A stretch of 64,000 bases of DNA from Candidatus Barnesiella excrementigallinarum (GTDB lineage: Bacteria; Bacteroidota; Bacteroidia; Bacteroidales; Barnesiellaceae), in the NCBI GenBank assembly GCA_019114445.1, contig DXFL01000030.1, positions 62,001 through 126,000 on the forward strand. Direction: 5' to 3'. Both the position numbers and the translations under genes were made by a program. Positions within the stretch are counted from its first letter, which is position 1. Each line of letters begins with the position of its first letter. The notes under the pieces are model-generated. The model saw only the letters and a list, made by a program, of their open reading frames with translations, was not told the DNA's origin and made no database searches. Below are positions 14,250 to 23,681 of this stretch, one piece after another.

Positions 14250-16931
14250 TCACCGTCCGCTGCTTTCTATCAACTCGCGCAAACGGGTATTGAATACCCC
14301 CTCTTCCAACAGTTGCTCTATGGTGATATGCATACGATACCGCCAATAATGGCGCGAAGAGGCTGGAATGTTTATTCGCTCCTCTTGCGGATTTTCGCGG
14401 CGTAACCGCCCGTCGATCGAAAGCCAGTCCTGCAAAGGCAATATAGCCAACATAGAGGGAGCCGACAAGTTCAGTTCGATAATCCGCCGGCAAATCCACG
14501 GCTCGCACGTACGGGGAGCTTTGCCCTCCTCACCCAACACCTCGTTGAAGAAACGTTGCGTACGGGCAGGATCCTCTTCCCACCAACCTCTTATACCCGA
14601 CATATCGTGGGTCGATGTAGTGCAAACCGACCGATAGGGATAATGCGTTACGTCGGCAAACTCGCAATTAAACGCTTTGGGCATACGCTGTATCTCCAAA
14701 GAGAGTATTTGCAAACGATCCATTACATTGGGCACACAACCGGGTATCATACCCAAATCTTCGCCACACACCAACATATCGGTCGACGCGATAAGTGCCG
14801 GCAACTTGCGTAATGCCTCGTCTTTCCAAAAATCGTTGTGCCGCCAATAAAAGAAATCTTCGTACAAACGGTCGAAACAACCCTTTTGCTCCCCGTCGAG
14901 TGCCCGATAGGCTTGGGTTCGCTGTCCCGAAATACGCGGGTGGTAATAGCCGGGCTTCCCGGGATCTTCGATGAAAAGCACCTCATCGACAAGTTTCAAC
15001 AACCCCTCTTTTATCGCTACATTCATCTCGTCGTCGGCGCCGTAGAAATAATCGACTATTTTGCGCTGGGTATCCCACATTACATTCATAGCCCATTTTC
15101 CATCGCCCTTTTCGAGTAAGAATCGGGCTTTGACTTCATCGGTGTAAGGGCCGAATACCTCGGATAAAAACTCTTCCCGGATATAGGGCGTCGTCTGCCA
15201 CGAAGCATCGAAAAGGAATCCGTACGACGTTGCCATCTCGTCGGGCGATAGCGGCATTGCCGGATTGAAATATCCCAGCAGACCATGAACCGCATCGAGC
15301 GGAATCTCCCATATTCTGAAAAAACCCAAAATATGATCTATCCGATAGGCATCGAAATAATCGGCCATCTTGCGCAAACGGGCTTTCCACCACGCATATC
15401 CGTCACGAGCCATCACCGCCCAGTTATACGTGGGGAATCCCCAATTTTGCCCCTCTACCGAGAAATCGTCGGGAGGAGCACCTGCCTGACCATTCATGTG
15501 AAACAGGTGCGGATTGACCCAAGCATCGACACTGTCGCGGCTAATCCCGATGGGTATATCGCCCTTCAAAACCACCCCTGCCCGATGGGCATAGGCTTTG
15601 ACTTCGGAAAGTTGAATGTGCAAATGATACTGTACGTAATAGTAAAATGCCACCGATTTATACCACGGGCTCCACACGGCACAATAGTCGGCAATGGTGT
15701 GTTCGTCATAAACCGAATACTCCTCCCAACAGGTAAAATCGGCCGTTCCGAAACGGTCGCGCAAACTGCAATAGGCGGCATACGGGAGCAACCAAAATTT
15801 ATTCTCCCTGAAAAAATCCTTGAAGCCGTTACTCGACAATGTGGCTTCGCCCTGCTCATCGAACAACCGTTGCAGATACTCCCTTTTGGCCCTGTTCACC
15901 CGCTCGTAATCGACCTCGGGCAAACGGTTAAGCTCGGCTCTCAACGTGTCGAAACGAGCCTGTTCGGCGGCATCGCTCAACGTACCCATTTCGGAGAGAC
16001 GCAAATACTGGGGGTGCAAGGCAAATGTAGAATTGGCGTTATAGGGATAAGAATCTTGCCACGTTCCGCTCATGGTCGTATCGTTGATAGGGAGCAACTG
16101 AATAAACGACTGTCCGGTACGCAAAGCCCAATCGACCAAATATTTCAGATCGAAAAACTCGCCTATGCCAAAGCCCTGTTCGGTACGGAGGGAAAATACC
16201 GGAATAGCCGTCCCGGCACCTCGCCATCGGGTTTCGTGCCCGTTGAAACAAAGTCCGGCAACGATAACGGCTTCGTCCTCAGCGATCGGATCGACAAACC
16301 GGCGGTTCTCTCCGCTCTCCCAAGCCACCACTTCGCGTTGCTGGGTACGGACCACGACAAATTTATATTCCAACGGGAAGGTCAACTCGCCGGCCTCGAA
16401 GGTCAACTGCCATTCGGGGAAAGCCGTATCGCTCAACTGCGGGGCTTTCGACACGTCCCAGTTTCCCAAAGCCGGACAGTTGCCCACCATAACAAGCAGT
16501 TCATCGGGGCTCATTTGCGGGGCATACACCTTAAACCGAATCGCCCCCGGAGCCAAAACTCCCGAATCGGGGTATGTGTGACGACGGGAAAATATCCCTT
16601 CGGTAAAAGCCGACGAATAGAACGACATCTCGGCAGGTTGTTCCCGCCAACGGTCCTGCAAACGATATTCTTCGACAGATTCGCCCGAAGAAAAACAATG
16701 GGGTGCCCCCCACTCTTTACGGAAGTTGTCACCTTGCTTTACCAGATACCGGTAATTAAAAACGGTCACCGTGTTTGGCACCTCTATCGAATAACGCCAC
16801 AGCCCGTCGCCTTGATAATTCATCACGACAGCTCGACCCTCGTCATTGGCGCCCAACGCCTCTATATCGCCCACGAGCAGCACACTTTCGCCCCACCGGG
16901 TATGATAATATATTTCAAACGTTATTTTCAT
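14250..16931 (-). CDS. malQ: 4-alpha-glucanotransferase (GH77) with two N-terminal starch-binding domains
   Basis: 893 residues from ATG 16931 (a GTG one codon earlier is less likely). Transfers alpha-1,4-glucan segments between maltodextrins. Two CBM20-like domains open the protein (about 1-115, with YYHTRWGESVLLVGDIEALG, and 125-250, with VMVGNCPALGNWDVSKAPQL), an arrangement typical of Bacteroidetes and plant DPE2-type enzymes. The GH77 barrel follows: FSLRTEQGFGIGEFFDLKYLVDWA, the nucleophile in YFDAYRIDHILGFFRIWEIP, the acid/base in LVCGEDLGMIP, and the third carboxylate in STHDMSGIRGWW. There is no signal peptide, so it acts on cytoplasmic glycogen or imported maltodextrin. Confidence 0.93.
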   Translation of the reverse strand: MKITFEIYYHTRWGESVLLVGDIEALGANDEGRAVVMNYQGDGLWRYSIEVPNTVTVFNYRYLVKQGDNFRKEWGAPHCFSSGESVEEYRLQDRWREQPAEMSFYSSAFTEGIFSRRHTYPDSGVLAPGAIRFKVYAPQMSPDELLVMVGNCPALGNWDVSKAPQLSDTAFPEWQLTFEAGELTFPLEYKFVVVRTQQREVVAWESGENRRFVDPIAEDEAVIVAGLCFNGHETRWRGAGTAIPVFSLRTEQGFGIGEFFDLKYLVDWALRTGQSFIQLLPINDTTMSGTWQDSYPYNANSTFALHPQYLRLSEMGTLSDAAEQARFDTLRAELNRLPEVDYERVNRAKREYLQRLFDEQGEATLSSNGFKDFFRENKFWLLPYAAYCSLRDRFGTADFTCWEEYSVYDEHTIADYCAVWSPWYKSVAFYYYVQYHLHIQLSEVKAYAHRAGVVLKGDIPIGISRDSVDAWVNPHLFHMNGQAGAPPDDFSVEGQNWGFPTYNWAVMARDGYAWWKARLRKMADYFDAYRIDHILGFFRIWEIPLDAVHGLLGYFNPAMPLSPDEMATSYGFLFDASWQTTPYIREEFLSEVFGPYTDEVKARFLLEKGDGKWAMNVMWDTQRKIVDYFYGADDEMNVAIKEGLLKLVDEVLFIEDPGKPGYYHPRISGQRTQAYRALDGEQKGCFDRLYEDFFYWRHNDFWKDEALRKLPALIASTDMLVCGEDLGMIPGCVPNVMDRLQILSLEIQRMPKAFNCEFADVTHYPYRSVCTTSTHDMSGIRGWWEEDPARTQRFFNEVLGEEGKAPRTCEPWICRRIIELNLSAPSMLAILPLQDWLSIDGRLRRENPQEERINIPASSRHYWRYRMHITIEQLLEEGVFNTRLRELIESSGR

Positions 16932-17051
16932 CACTATCCTCTATTGGTATAAAATTGGAGTCATAAAGATAGAAAACTTTATACAGAAACCCGTCACTCG
17001 ACCGACGCTTTTTCTTAGAAAAAAGGGATACGGATATTCTCCGGGAAACAT

Positions 17052-17082
17052 CGGGGCGGGCTCTTTCACAGAGTCCGCCCCG
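17052..17082 (-). terminator. GC-rich hairpin after nrdJ
   Basis: CGGGGCGGGCTCT and AGAGTCCGCCCCG pair over 13 bp (one G-U) around a 5-base loop, 35 bases after the nrdJ stop. No long U-tract on the minus strand. Confidence 0.6.
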
Positions 17083-17116
17083 AACTTACATTTCTTATTT
17101 TTTTGTAACCAAAGAA

Positions 17117-19654
17117 TTATCCGCAGCGCGAAGTTCCGCACGAGGTACAAATGAGGCAACCCTCTTGATAAATGAGCGTTTCGTTACCACAGTGCGGGCA
17201 AGTTTGTCCGCTGGCCTTTGTTCCATTGGGCAAATATTTTTTCAATGCGCGTTCAACACCATTCTTCCAACTGTTGATGGACTGGCTGTCGAGTTCGAGG
17301 CTCGAAACCAGTTTCAGAACCTGCGGGATAGGCATTCCATAACGAAGCACACCCGATATAAGCTTGGCGTAGTTCCAATACTCAGGATTAAATTTATCGG
17401 AAAGTCCTTCGATGGTAGTCTTATATCCGCGTTTGTTGGAGAATTGGAAGTCGTACCGTTTCGTACCGTCGGGATTTACGGCCTTCACAATTTTACCCTT
17501 GACTACGTTCTTCGGGCAGAATATACCGTCGTCATCGTCGGCAAGACCGGTAAATATTTCATACGGTTTACCATCTTTCAAACCTACGAAAGCAATCCAT
17601 TTCTCTTTGTTGTTTTGGAAACGAACCACATCGGCTTCGAGTTCGATAGGACGAACCAGTTTCTCGGCCGGAGCATCTGGTGCTACAATAGGCTTCTTCT
17701 CCTCTTTCTTGGCCGAGATAAGCACGCCCGACCGAGAGCCGTCGCGATAAACCGTACACCCTTTACATCCCGAACGCCATGCCTCTACATAAAGCTGGCC
17801 TACCATCTCTTCGCTTACATCGGAGGGGAGGTTGATTGTCACGCTTATCGAGTGGTCTACCCATTTTTGTATACGTCCCTGCATACGCACTTTCTGCATC
17901 CAGTCGATATCGTTGGCCGTAGCTTTATAATAAGGAGAACGAGCAACCAGTGCATCGACCTCTTCTTGTGTGTAATTCTCTTTCACCTCGATACCATTCA
18001 CCTGCATCCAAGTAATAAATTTGTGGTGATAAACCACATATTCCTCAAAGGCGTCGCCAGTCTCGTCGACATAGTCGATTCGTACCTCAGGATCGTTGGG
18101 ATTTACTTTACGACGGCGACGGTAAACCGGCATAAACACCGGTTCGATACCCGATGTCGTCTGGGTCATCAAACTGGTTGTTCCCGTAGGAGCAATCGTC
18201 AAACAAGCAATGTTACGACGGCCATACTTGCACATATCGGCATACAACTCCTCGTCTTCCTGTTTCAAGCGGTTGATAAAGGGGTTGTTCACCTCCCGGT
18301 CGGCATCGAAAATCGAGAATGCGCCACGATCCTTTGCCATCGATACCGACGAACGATAGGCTGCCAATGCCAATGCCCGATGTACCTTTTCGGAGAAATC
18401 GGTGGCCTCTTCGGTCCCGTAACGCAAACCCACAGCGGCAATCATATCGCCTTCGGCTGTTGTTCCCACTCCGGTACGGCGGCCTTGCAAAGTACGTTTC
18501 TGAATCTTATACCACAAGTTCAACTCGGTAGCTTTTACCTCGTCGGTTTCGGGGTCGGATTTGATTTTCTCGATAATCTTGTCGATCTTTTCCATTTCGA
18601 GATCGATAATATCGTCCATCATGCGTTGAGCCAAAGCTACGTGTTGACGGAACAAATCGAAATCGAAATAGGCCTCTTTCGTAAACGGATTTACGACATA
18701 GGAATAGAGATTAATCGCTAACAAACGGCAACTGTCATAGGGGCACAAAGGTATCTCGCCGCACGGGTTGGTCGACACGGTTTTAAAGCCCAAGTCGGCA
18801 TAACAGTCGGGAACCGACTCTCTGATAATCGTATCCCAAAACAAAACTCCGGGTTCGGCCGATTTCCACGCATTGTGTACGATTTTTTTCCAAATGGCCT
18901 GAGCATCGACCTCCTTCGTCACTTTCGGGTCGGCGGCATCGATAGGATATTGTTGTATATAAGGTTTTCCGGCAATAGCAGCCTCCATAAAATCATCGTG
19001 TACCTTTACCGATACGTTGGCTCCGGTTACCCGGCCTTCGACCATCTTGGCATCGATAAACGATTCGGAATCGGGGTGTTTGATGGATACAGACAACATC
19101 AAAGCGCCCCGGCGGCCATCTTGTGCTACCTCGCGGGTCGAGTTGGAATAGCGCTCCATGAAAGGTACCAACCCCGTCGAGGTCAATGCCGAATTTTTCA
19201 CAGGCGAACCTTTGGGACGAATATGCGACAAGTCGTGTCCTACCCCGCCGCGACGCTTCATCAACTGAACCTGCTCTTCGTCTATCTTTATCACTCCGCC
19301 GTAAGAATCGGGGGCGCCATCGAGTCCTATCACAAAACAGTTGGATAACGACCCTATTTGGTAATTGTTACCGATCCCGCTCATAGGGCTCCCCTGTGGC
19401 ACAATATATCGAAAATCTTTCATCAAGTCGAATAATTCTTGTGCCGAAAGAGGATTGGGGTATTTTTGCTCGATACGAGCAATCTCATTGGCTATTCGCC
19501 AGTGCATATCGTCGGGAGTTTTTTCATAGATATTCCCATACGAATCTTTCAGAGCATACTTGTTCACCCATACACGGGCTGCCAGCTCATCGCCTTTGAA
19601 ATACTTCAACGATGCCTCGTAGGCTTCGTCATAAGTATAAATAGTTGGTTCCAC
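17117..19654 (-). CDS. nrdJ: Adenosylcobalamin-dependent (class II) ribonucleotide reductase
   Basis: 845 residues, starting with GTG at 19654 (no nearby ATG). Reduces ribonucleotides to deoxyribonucleotides with vitamin B12. The N-terminus TYDEAYEASLKYFKGDELAARVWVNKYALKD, the substrate region STNPCGEIPLCPYDSCRLLAINL, the ACLTIAPTGTTSLMTQTTSGIEPVF loop and the C-terminal cysteine-rich zinc tail (TCPHCGNETLIYQEGC...CTSCGTSRCG) all fit the vitamin B12-dependent family. I see no cobalamin riboswitch in the upstream gap, so control by B12 at the RNA level is not supported here. Confidence 0.95.
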   Translation of the reverse strand: MEPTIYTYDEAYEASLKYFKGDELAARVWVNKYALKDSYGNIYEKTPDDMHWRIANEIARIEQKYPNPLSAQELFDLMKDFRYIVPQGSPMSGIGNNYQIGSLSNCFVIGLDGAPDSYGGVIKIDEEQVQLMKRRGGVGHDLSHIRPKGSPVKNSALTSTGLVPFMERYSNSTREVAQDGRRGALMLSVSIKHPDSESFIDAKMVEGRVTGANVSVKVHDDFMEAAIAGKPYIQQYPIDAADPKVTKEVDAQAIWKKIVHNAWKSAEPGVLFWDTIIRESVPDCYADLGFKTVSTNPCGEIPLCPYDSCRLLAINLYSYVVNPFTKEAYFDFDLFRQHVALAQRMMDDIIDLEMEKIDKIIEKIKSDPETDEVKATELNLWYKIQKRTLQGRRTGVGTTAEGDMIAAVGLRYGTEEATDFSEKVHRALALAAYRSSVSMAKDRGAFSIFDADREVNNPFINRLKQEDEELYADMCKYGRRNIACLTIAPTGTTSLMTQTTSGIEPVFMPVYRRRRKVNPNDPEVRIDYVDETGDAFEEYVVYHHKFITWMQVNGIEVKENYTQEEVDALVARSPYYKATANDIDWMQKVRMQGRIQKWVDHSISVTINLPSDVSEEMVGQLYVEAWRSGCKGCTVYRDGSRSGVLISAKKEEKKPIVAPDAPAEKLVRPIELEADVVRFQNNKEKWIAFVGLKDGKPYEIFTGLADDDDGIFCPKNVVKGKIVKAVNPDGTKRYDFQFSNKRGYKTTIEGLSDKFNPEYWNYAKLISGVLRYGMPIPQVLKLVSSLELDSQSINSWKNGVERALKKYLPNGTKASGQTCPHCGNETLIYQEGCLICTSCGTSRCG

Positions 19655-19791
19655 GAGATAAAATGTTTTTTCTGGTTGTTCTTATTTACTTAAACTTAGA
19701 CAAAGGTTTTTTTACAAAAGATTTACGGTGCAAGTTTATAAAAAACATTCCACATACACAAACAATATCATTTTTTATTTTCAACTTTTCG

Positions 19792-19881
19792 AAAAGTTTC
19801 CCAATTTAAAAACAATATACACTTATTTTCAGAGACTTATATTTTTGAAGAAAGAAAAAAGTTTCCCAATTTTAAAAACAA
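19792..19881 (+). repeat. Near-identical direct repeat
   Basis: The words at 19792-19815 and 19857-19881 both contain AAAAGTTTCCCAATTT followed by A-rich sequence ending AAAACAA; they differ mainly by one extra T. The copies start 65 bases apart. Confidence 0.6.
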
Positions 19882-20020
19882 GGATAAAAATCAAGATAAA
19901 ATTCTATCGAAACACGAACAACAACAATACAATACATTTTCCCCTTCTTTATAAAAATCCGTATTCACTCCGTTCTGTAATTATTGCAAGCAAAGCTCCT
20001 TTTTTATCAAATAAATTTCT

Positions 20021-20028
20021 AATTTTGT
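20021..20028 (+). promoter_or_regulatory. -7 box (TAATTTTG) for the nitroreductase
   Basis: Exact TAnnTTTG match, 22 bases before the ATG at 20051. No clear -33 TTTG. Confidence 0.5.
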
Positions 20029-20050
20029 AGAACAAAAAACCGATATAACT

Positions 20051-20800
20051 ATGATACCTTTATTAAAAGAGAGAAGAACCATACGCCAATATCTCGACAA
20101 AGACATTGACAATCGATTGCTCAACGATTTGCTCGAAACGGCTTTCAGGGCTCCTACTACCGGGAATATGCAAGTTTACAGCGTAGTCGTAACCCGCGAT
20201 CCGGCAAACAAAGAGAAACTGGCTCCGGCCCATTTCAACCAACCGTCGGTCACCCAAGCTCCGGTAGTATTGACATTCTGCGCCGACTTTAACCGATTCA
20301 ACAAATGGTGCGAACAGAATCGAGCCCAACCGGGTTATGCCAACTTCCAATCGTTTGTCACCGCTGCCATCGACGCTCTGCTCGTGGCCCAGCAATTCTG
20401 CACGGCAGCCGAAGTTTCGGGCTTAGGGTGCTGTTATTTGGGGACTACCACCTACAACGCGCCCCAAATAGCCGAAGCGTTGCAGCTCCCTAAATTTGTG
20501 ATTCCTATCACCACCCTTACCGTCGGCTATCCAGCCAATACCCCGGCTCAGGTCGATCGTCTTCCGCTCGAAGCCATTGTCCACCAAGAACAATATCGCG
20601 ATTACACGCCCGACACTATCGCCCGGTTGTATGCCGAGAAGGAGAGCCTGCCCGAAAATAAGAAGTTCGTAGCAGAGAACAACAAGGAGACTTTGGCTCA
20701 GGTATTCACCGATATTCGCTATACCCGCGAAAACAACGAGCTATTTTCGAAAATTTTCCTCGATTTTATCATAAAACAGGGATTCTGTATGCCCTATTGA
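20051..20800 (+). CDS. FMN-dependent NADPH nitroreductase (NfsA/FRP-like)
   Basis: 249 residues. The opening LLKERRTIRQYLDKDID, then AFRAPTTGNMQVYSVVVTRD for FMN phosphate binding, the helix AAIDALLVAQQFCTAAEVSGLGCCYLGTTTYN, and ITTLTVGYPAN are the family pattern. It would reduce nitroaromatics, quinones or other electron acceptors using NAD(P)H in the cytoplasm; the natural substrate is unknown. The gene stands alone with its own promoter and a strong terminator. Confidence 0.9.
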   Translation: MIPLLKERRTIRQYLDKDIDNRLLNDLLETAFRAPTTGNMQVYSVVVTRDPANKEKLAPAHFNQPSVTQAPVVLTFCADFNRFNKWCEQNRAQPGYANFQSFVTAAIDALLVAQQFCTAAEVSGLGCCYLGTTTYNAPQIAEALQLPKFVIPITTLTVGYPANTPAQVDRLPLEAIVHQEQYRDYTPDTIARLYAEKESLPENKKFVAENNKETLAQVFTDIRYTRENNELFSKIFLDFIIKQGFCMPY

Positions 20801-20886
20801 ATAATGGAAGGGGGGGGAAAGAACGGGATAAACGCAAAAACGATAGGCGGCATCCAAACTTAGAGTTGCAGCCCCCAAAAAGACAA

Positions 20887-20929
20887 AAGAGACGCCGCGA
20901 TCGACATAAATCGAATCGCGGCGTCTCTT
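20887..20929. terminator. Strong terminator between nitroreductase and dnaA
   Basis: AAGAGACGCCGCGAT and ATCGCGGCGTCTCTT form a perfect 15-bp stem. It is flanked by A-rich sequence on the left and T-rich on the right, so it can serve both convergent genes. Confidence 0.85.
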
Positions 20930-21017
20930 GTATATTAAAGTTATTGGGAACTGCGTTTGTAAAAAGTGTCTACTCTCAAAAGCCGTCGACTGTCGGTATC
21001 ACCCCTCCCCAACGGCC

Positions 21018-22415
21018 CTACCCTTGTATGCGTTGCTCTATCTCTTCAAGGTCGCTCCGTAATTTTTTGTCAACAGCAACCTGTTCCGAAATAGTCTTGC
21101 AAGCGTGCAACACGGTAGCGTGGTCTTTTTTGCCCAAGATGTCGCCAATACCGGCGAGCGAAAGCGAGGTATACTTTTTGGCCAAATACATGGACATCTG
21201 TCGAGCAACAACCACCTCTCTTTTGCGCGTACGCTCCAACAGGCGCGATGTTTCCAGCCCATAGTAACCGCAAACGGCCTCCTTGATCGTGTCGATTGTA
21301 ATCTGCTTTTGGCTCATCTTTATGCTGGCAGCCAATACCTGATCGGCCATCTCGATAGAGATTTCTTTTTTCAGGACACTCGAACGCACCATGAGCGAAA
21401 CGATAACCCCCTCCAAATCGCGCACATTGTCGGTTACGTTGCGGGCGATATAATCGACCACCTCATTCGATATGGAGAGCCCGTCGCGTTTCACCTTGCT
21501 CATCAAGATGTCGTAACGCAAATTATAATCGGGCCGCTCTACCTCGGCGGTCAATCCCCATTTGAAGCGGGTCAACAAACGGGAAACCATACCTACCAAC
21601 TCAACCGGAGGTCTATCGCACGTAAGCACTAATTGTTTATTGCTTTGGTGCAGATGGTTGAATATATGGAAGAATGTATTTTGCGTTTGAGTTTTCCCGG
21701 CAAACTCTTGGATATCGTCCATCAGCAAGACATCGATACTCTGATAGAAACTGATGAAATCGTTTACCCGGTTGTTTCGCACAGCATCGGTATATTGCAC
21801 CAAGAAATCGTGTGCCGACAAATATAACACACGGCAAGAGGGCTTATTCTCTTTAATGCGCAATCCAATGGCTTGAATCAAGTGGGTTTTCCCTACACCC
21901 GATTCGCCAAACAGGAACAACGGATTAAAGGTGTTTCGCCCCGGGTTCTCGGCAATAGCCTCGGCAGCCGTACGTGCCAACATATTACTGGCCCCCTGAT
22001 AATAGCTTTCAAAAGTATAGATAGGGTTCAGGCGGGGGTCGAGTTCGTCGTACACTCGTTGTTTAAAGGGATCCAAAAGGTCGGGCATCGACTGCTGCAT
22101 TTTCTTTACGGCAGTAGATTTTGTCGTAGCGGCCAAATCGACAGTAGCTTCCGGCTGACGCACGATTTGTACACGATACACCAACTTTACATTTGCCCCA
22201 TATATGCGAGGCAAAACCTTTTTCAACAAATTGAGGTAATGCTCCTCAATCTGTTCGATGACGAAATGCGAGGGGACGAGCAACGTTAACAGATTATCGT
22301 CAAACCCCAAAGAGACAATCGGCTTGAACAAGCTTTCGAAAGCCTCTTCGTTTATGTTGTCTTTGATAATTGTCAAGCATTGGCCCCACAACTGAACGTG
22401 TTGTTCTGAACCCAT
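21018..22415 (-). CDS. dnaA: Chromosomal replication initiator DnaA
   Basis: 465 residues. Binds DnaA boxes and opens the replication origin. Domain I is at the N-terminus (WGQCLTIIKDNINEEAFESLFKPI). The AAA+ core has Walker A GESGVGKTH, Walker B LLMDDIQ and the sensor region LTCDRPP. Domain IV ends with YTSLSLAGIGDILGKKDHATVLHACKTI, the DNA-contact signature. The gene is not next to dnaN, recF or gyrB in this window; its neighbours are a nitroreductase and an MCE gene. No cluster of TTATNCACA boxes was found in the upstream gap. Confidence 0.97.
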   Translation of the reverse strand: MGSEQHVQLWGQCLTIIKDNINEEAFESLFKPIVSLGFDDNLLTLLVPSHFVIEQIEEHYLNLLKKVLPRIYGANVKLVYRVQIVRQPEATVDLAATTKSTAVKKMQQSMPDLLDPFKQRVYDELDPRLNPIYTFESYYQGASNMLARTAAEAIAENPGRNTFNPLFLFGESGVGKTHLIQAIGLRIKENKPSCRVLYLSAHDFLVQYTDAVRNNRVNDFISFYQSIDVLLMDDIQEFAGKTQTQNTFFHIFNHLHQSNKQLVLTCDRPPVELVGMVSRLLTRFKWGLTAEVERPDYNLRYDILMSKVKRDGLSISNEVVDYIARNVTDNVRDLEGVIVSLMVRSSVLKKEISIEMADQVLAASIKMSQKQITIDTIKEAVCGYYGLETSRLLERTRKREVVVARQMSMYLAKKYTSLSLAGIGDILGKKDHATVLHACKTISEQVAVDKKLRSDLEEIEQRIQG

Positions 22416-22760
22416 TGTGTAAATCTTCTATCAAAAAACTTTTGCGACTACAAAATTCAAATTATTTTTCTGCAAAAACAAATCAAAAAATATTTGTTTT
22501 TTACAAACCGGTTACAAATGATTGACTACAAAGTTATTATGAGCGGCTACCGCCCAACAATAAAATTCCGCATCGACAAATCATTATTCACCTATAATAT
22601 AAGCACTTATAAACGCAATATGTTCTATAACACTTTTTACAGTATCCTATGCAATCCCCTTAACAAACACATATAAACGTAACTTTTGGGGAATTACGAA
22701 ATATCGTAAAAAAATTTTCTTATTTATATCGATTCTAAATAAGAAAATTTATTCTCGAAA
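22416..22760. other. 345-base A/T-rich gap upstream of dnaA
   Basis: Leader and promoter region of dnaA plus the terminator of the MCE gene. No gene seen. The best DnaA-box-like word is TTATTCACC near 22595, one base off TTATNCACA, and it stands alone; the gap cannot be called an origin. Confidence 0.5.
22704..22750 (-). terminator. Terminator of the amidase-MCE pair
   Basis: AAATTTTCTTATTTA (22712-22726) and TAAATAAGAAAATTT (22736-22750) form a perfect 15-bp stem, followed on the minus strand by seven U at 22711-22705. It lies 11 bases after the MCE stop. Confidence 0.85.
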
Positions 22761-23645
22761 TTAAAATAGCGAGAAATGTACATATCGTTTCGGGTGGAGT
22801 CTCAAATCGATCATCAAAGAGTCCACACTCCCCAATACGCCATTGGCTTTATCGTACAGTTTACGATCGTTCAACAACAATCCCATCGTATTATCGGGAG
22901 AGTTCAATCGATTGGTAAGCTGTTCCAAATTATATGACGTTTCCTGTACCGATTTCATGGTCGATTGAAGCGGTAACGAATTTAAGGTATCTGAAAAATT
23001 GTTTACTTGCGCCGTTATGCCTTCGACATTGTCGAGAATAACAGGCAAGTCGTTTTTCATCAATTGCGACAACTGTACCGACGAATTTTCGAGATTGGCG
23101 GTAATGTGGTCTATGCGCTTCACCGACGCCGACAAGGCCGGGTCGTTGACCAACGCCTGCAATCCCGTAAGTATGCTATCGAGCTTAGGCATGAGCAAAG
23201 CCACTTGGGGCAGCAACTCGCCTTGAATATTCTGCATAAGCCCGGCATTCACCTCGCCCTTCAAAACGGCACCATGCTCGTAATATTCGCTCACATGGGG
23301 ATTCAGTTTTATGACTATCGACGCGGTTCCCAACATATCGGTTTCGAGGAAGGCTTTGCTGTCTACGGGAATTTTTAATTTCTTATCGAGGTTCAGCAAC
23401 ACTTTAATGGAGCCATTTGTATCGTAATCATACAAAATCTCCTGCACAAGACCTACTTTGTAACCATCGATCATAACAGGTGCCGACTGTGCCAAACCGG
23501 CAACATTGGTAAATTGTACATAATAGTAATTGGCAGGCTTCATTACATTGATACCTTTCAGGTAATTTATGCCTACATACAGAATCAAGATACTGGCAAG
23601 AACCGACAATGCTATCTTAATTTCTTTCCCAAACCATTTTTTCAT
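22761..23645 (-). CDS. MlaD/MCE-family lipid-transport protein
   Basis: 294 residues. One N-terminal membrane helix (IALSVLASILILYVGINYLKG) anchors a periplasmic MCE domain (YYYVQFTNVAGLAQSAPVMIDGYKVGLVQEI... about residues 38-125), followed by a long helical tail with phenylalanine/leucine heptads. MCE proteins form hexameric channels that move phospholipids between inner and outer membranes. The partner ABC ATPase and permease (MlaF, MlaE) are not in this window. It lies 36 bases after the amidase gene on the same strand. Confidence 0.9.
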   Translation of the reverse strand: MKKWFGKEIKIALSVLASILILYVGINYLKGINVMKPANYYYVQFTNVAGLAQSAPVMIDGYKVGLVQEILYDYDTNGSIKVLLNLDKKLKIPVDSKAFLETDMLGTASIVIKLNPHVSEYYEHGAVLKGEVNAGLMQNIQGELLPQVALLMPKLDSILTGLQALVNDPALSASVKRIDHITANLENSSVQLSQLMKNDLPVILDNVEGITAQVNNFSDTLNSLPLQSTMKSVQETSYNLEQLTNRLNSPDNTMGLLLNDRKLYDKANGVLGSVDSLMIDLRLHPKRYVHFSLF

Positions 23646-23681
23646 ATTCTATTTTTTATTCGTATCGCCGAAGATCCTCCT

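Larger units (their letters stand above)
19655..20050. other. 396-base A/T-rich divergent intergenic region
   Basis: Lies between nrdJ (minus) and the nitroreductase (plus). Very A/T-rich, with no plausible gene. It holds a 24-26-base direct repeat and one -7 box for the plus strand. Confidence 0.6.

Noticed and set aside
19655..20050. Cobalamin riboswitch upstream of the B12-dependent reductase
   Set aside because: No B12-box-like sequence or matching stems found; the gap is simple A/T-rich DNA.
22416..22760. Replication origin next to dnaA
   Set aside because: Only one near-match to a DnaA box and no dnaN/recF neighbourhood. A/T richness alone is not evidence; whole-genome GC skew would decide.
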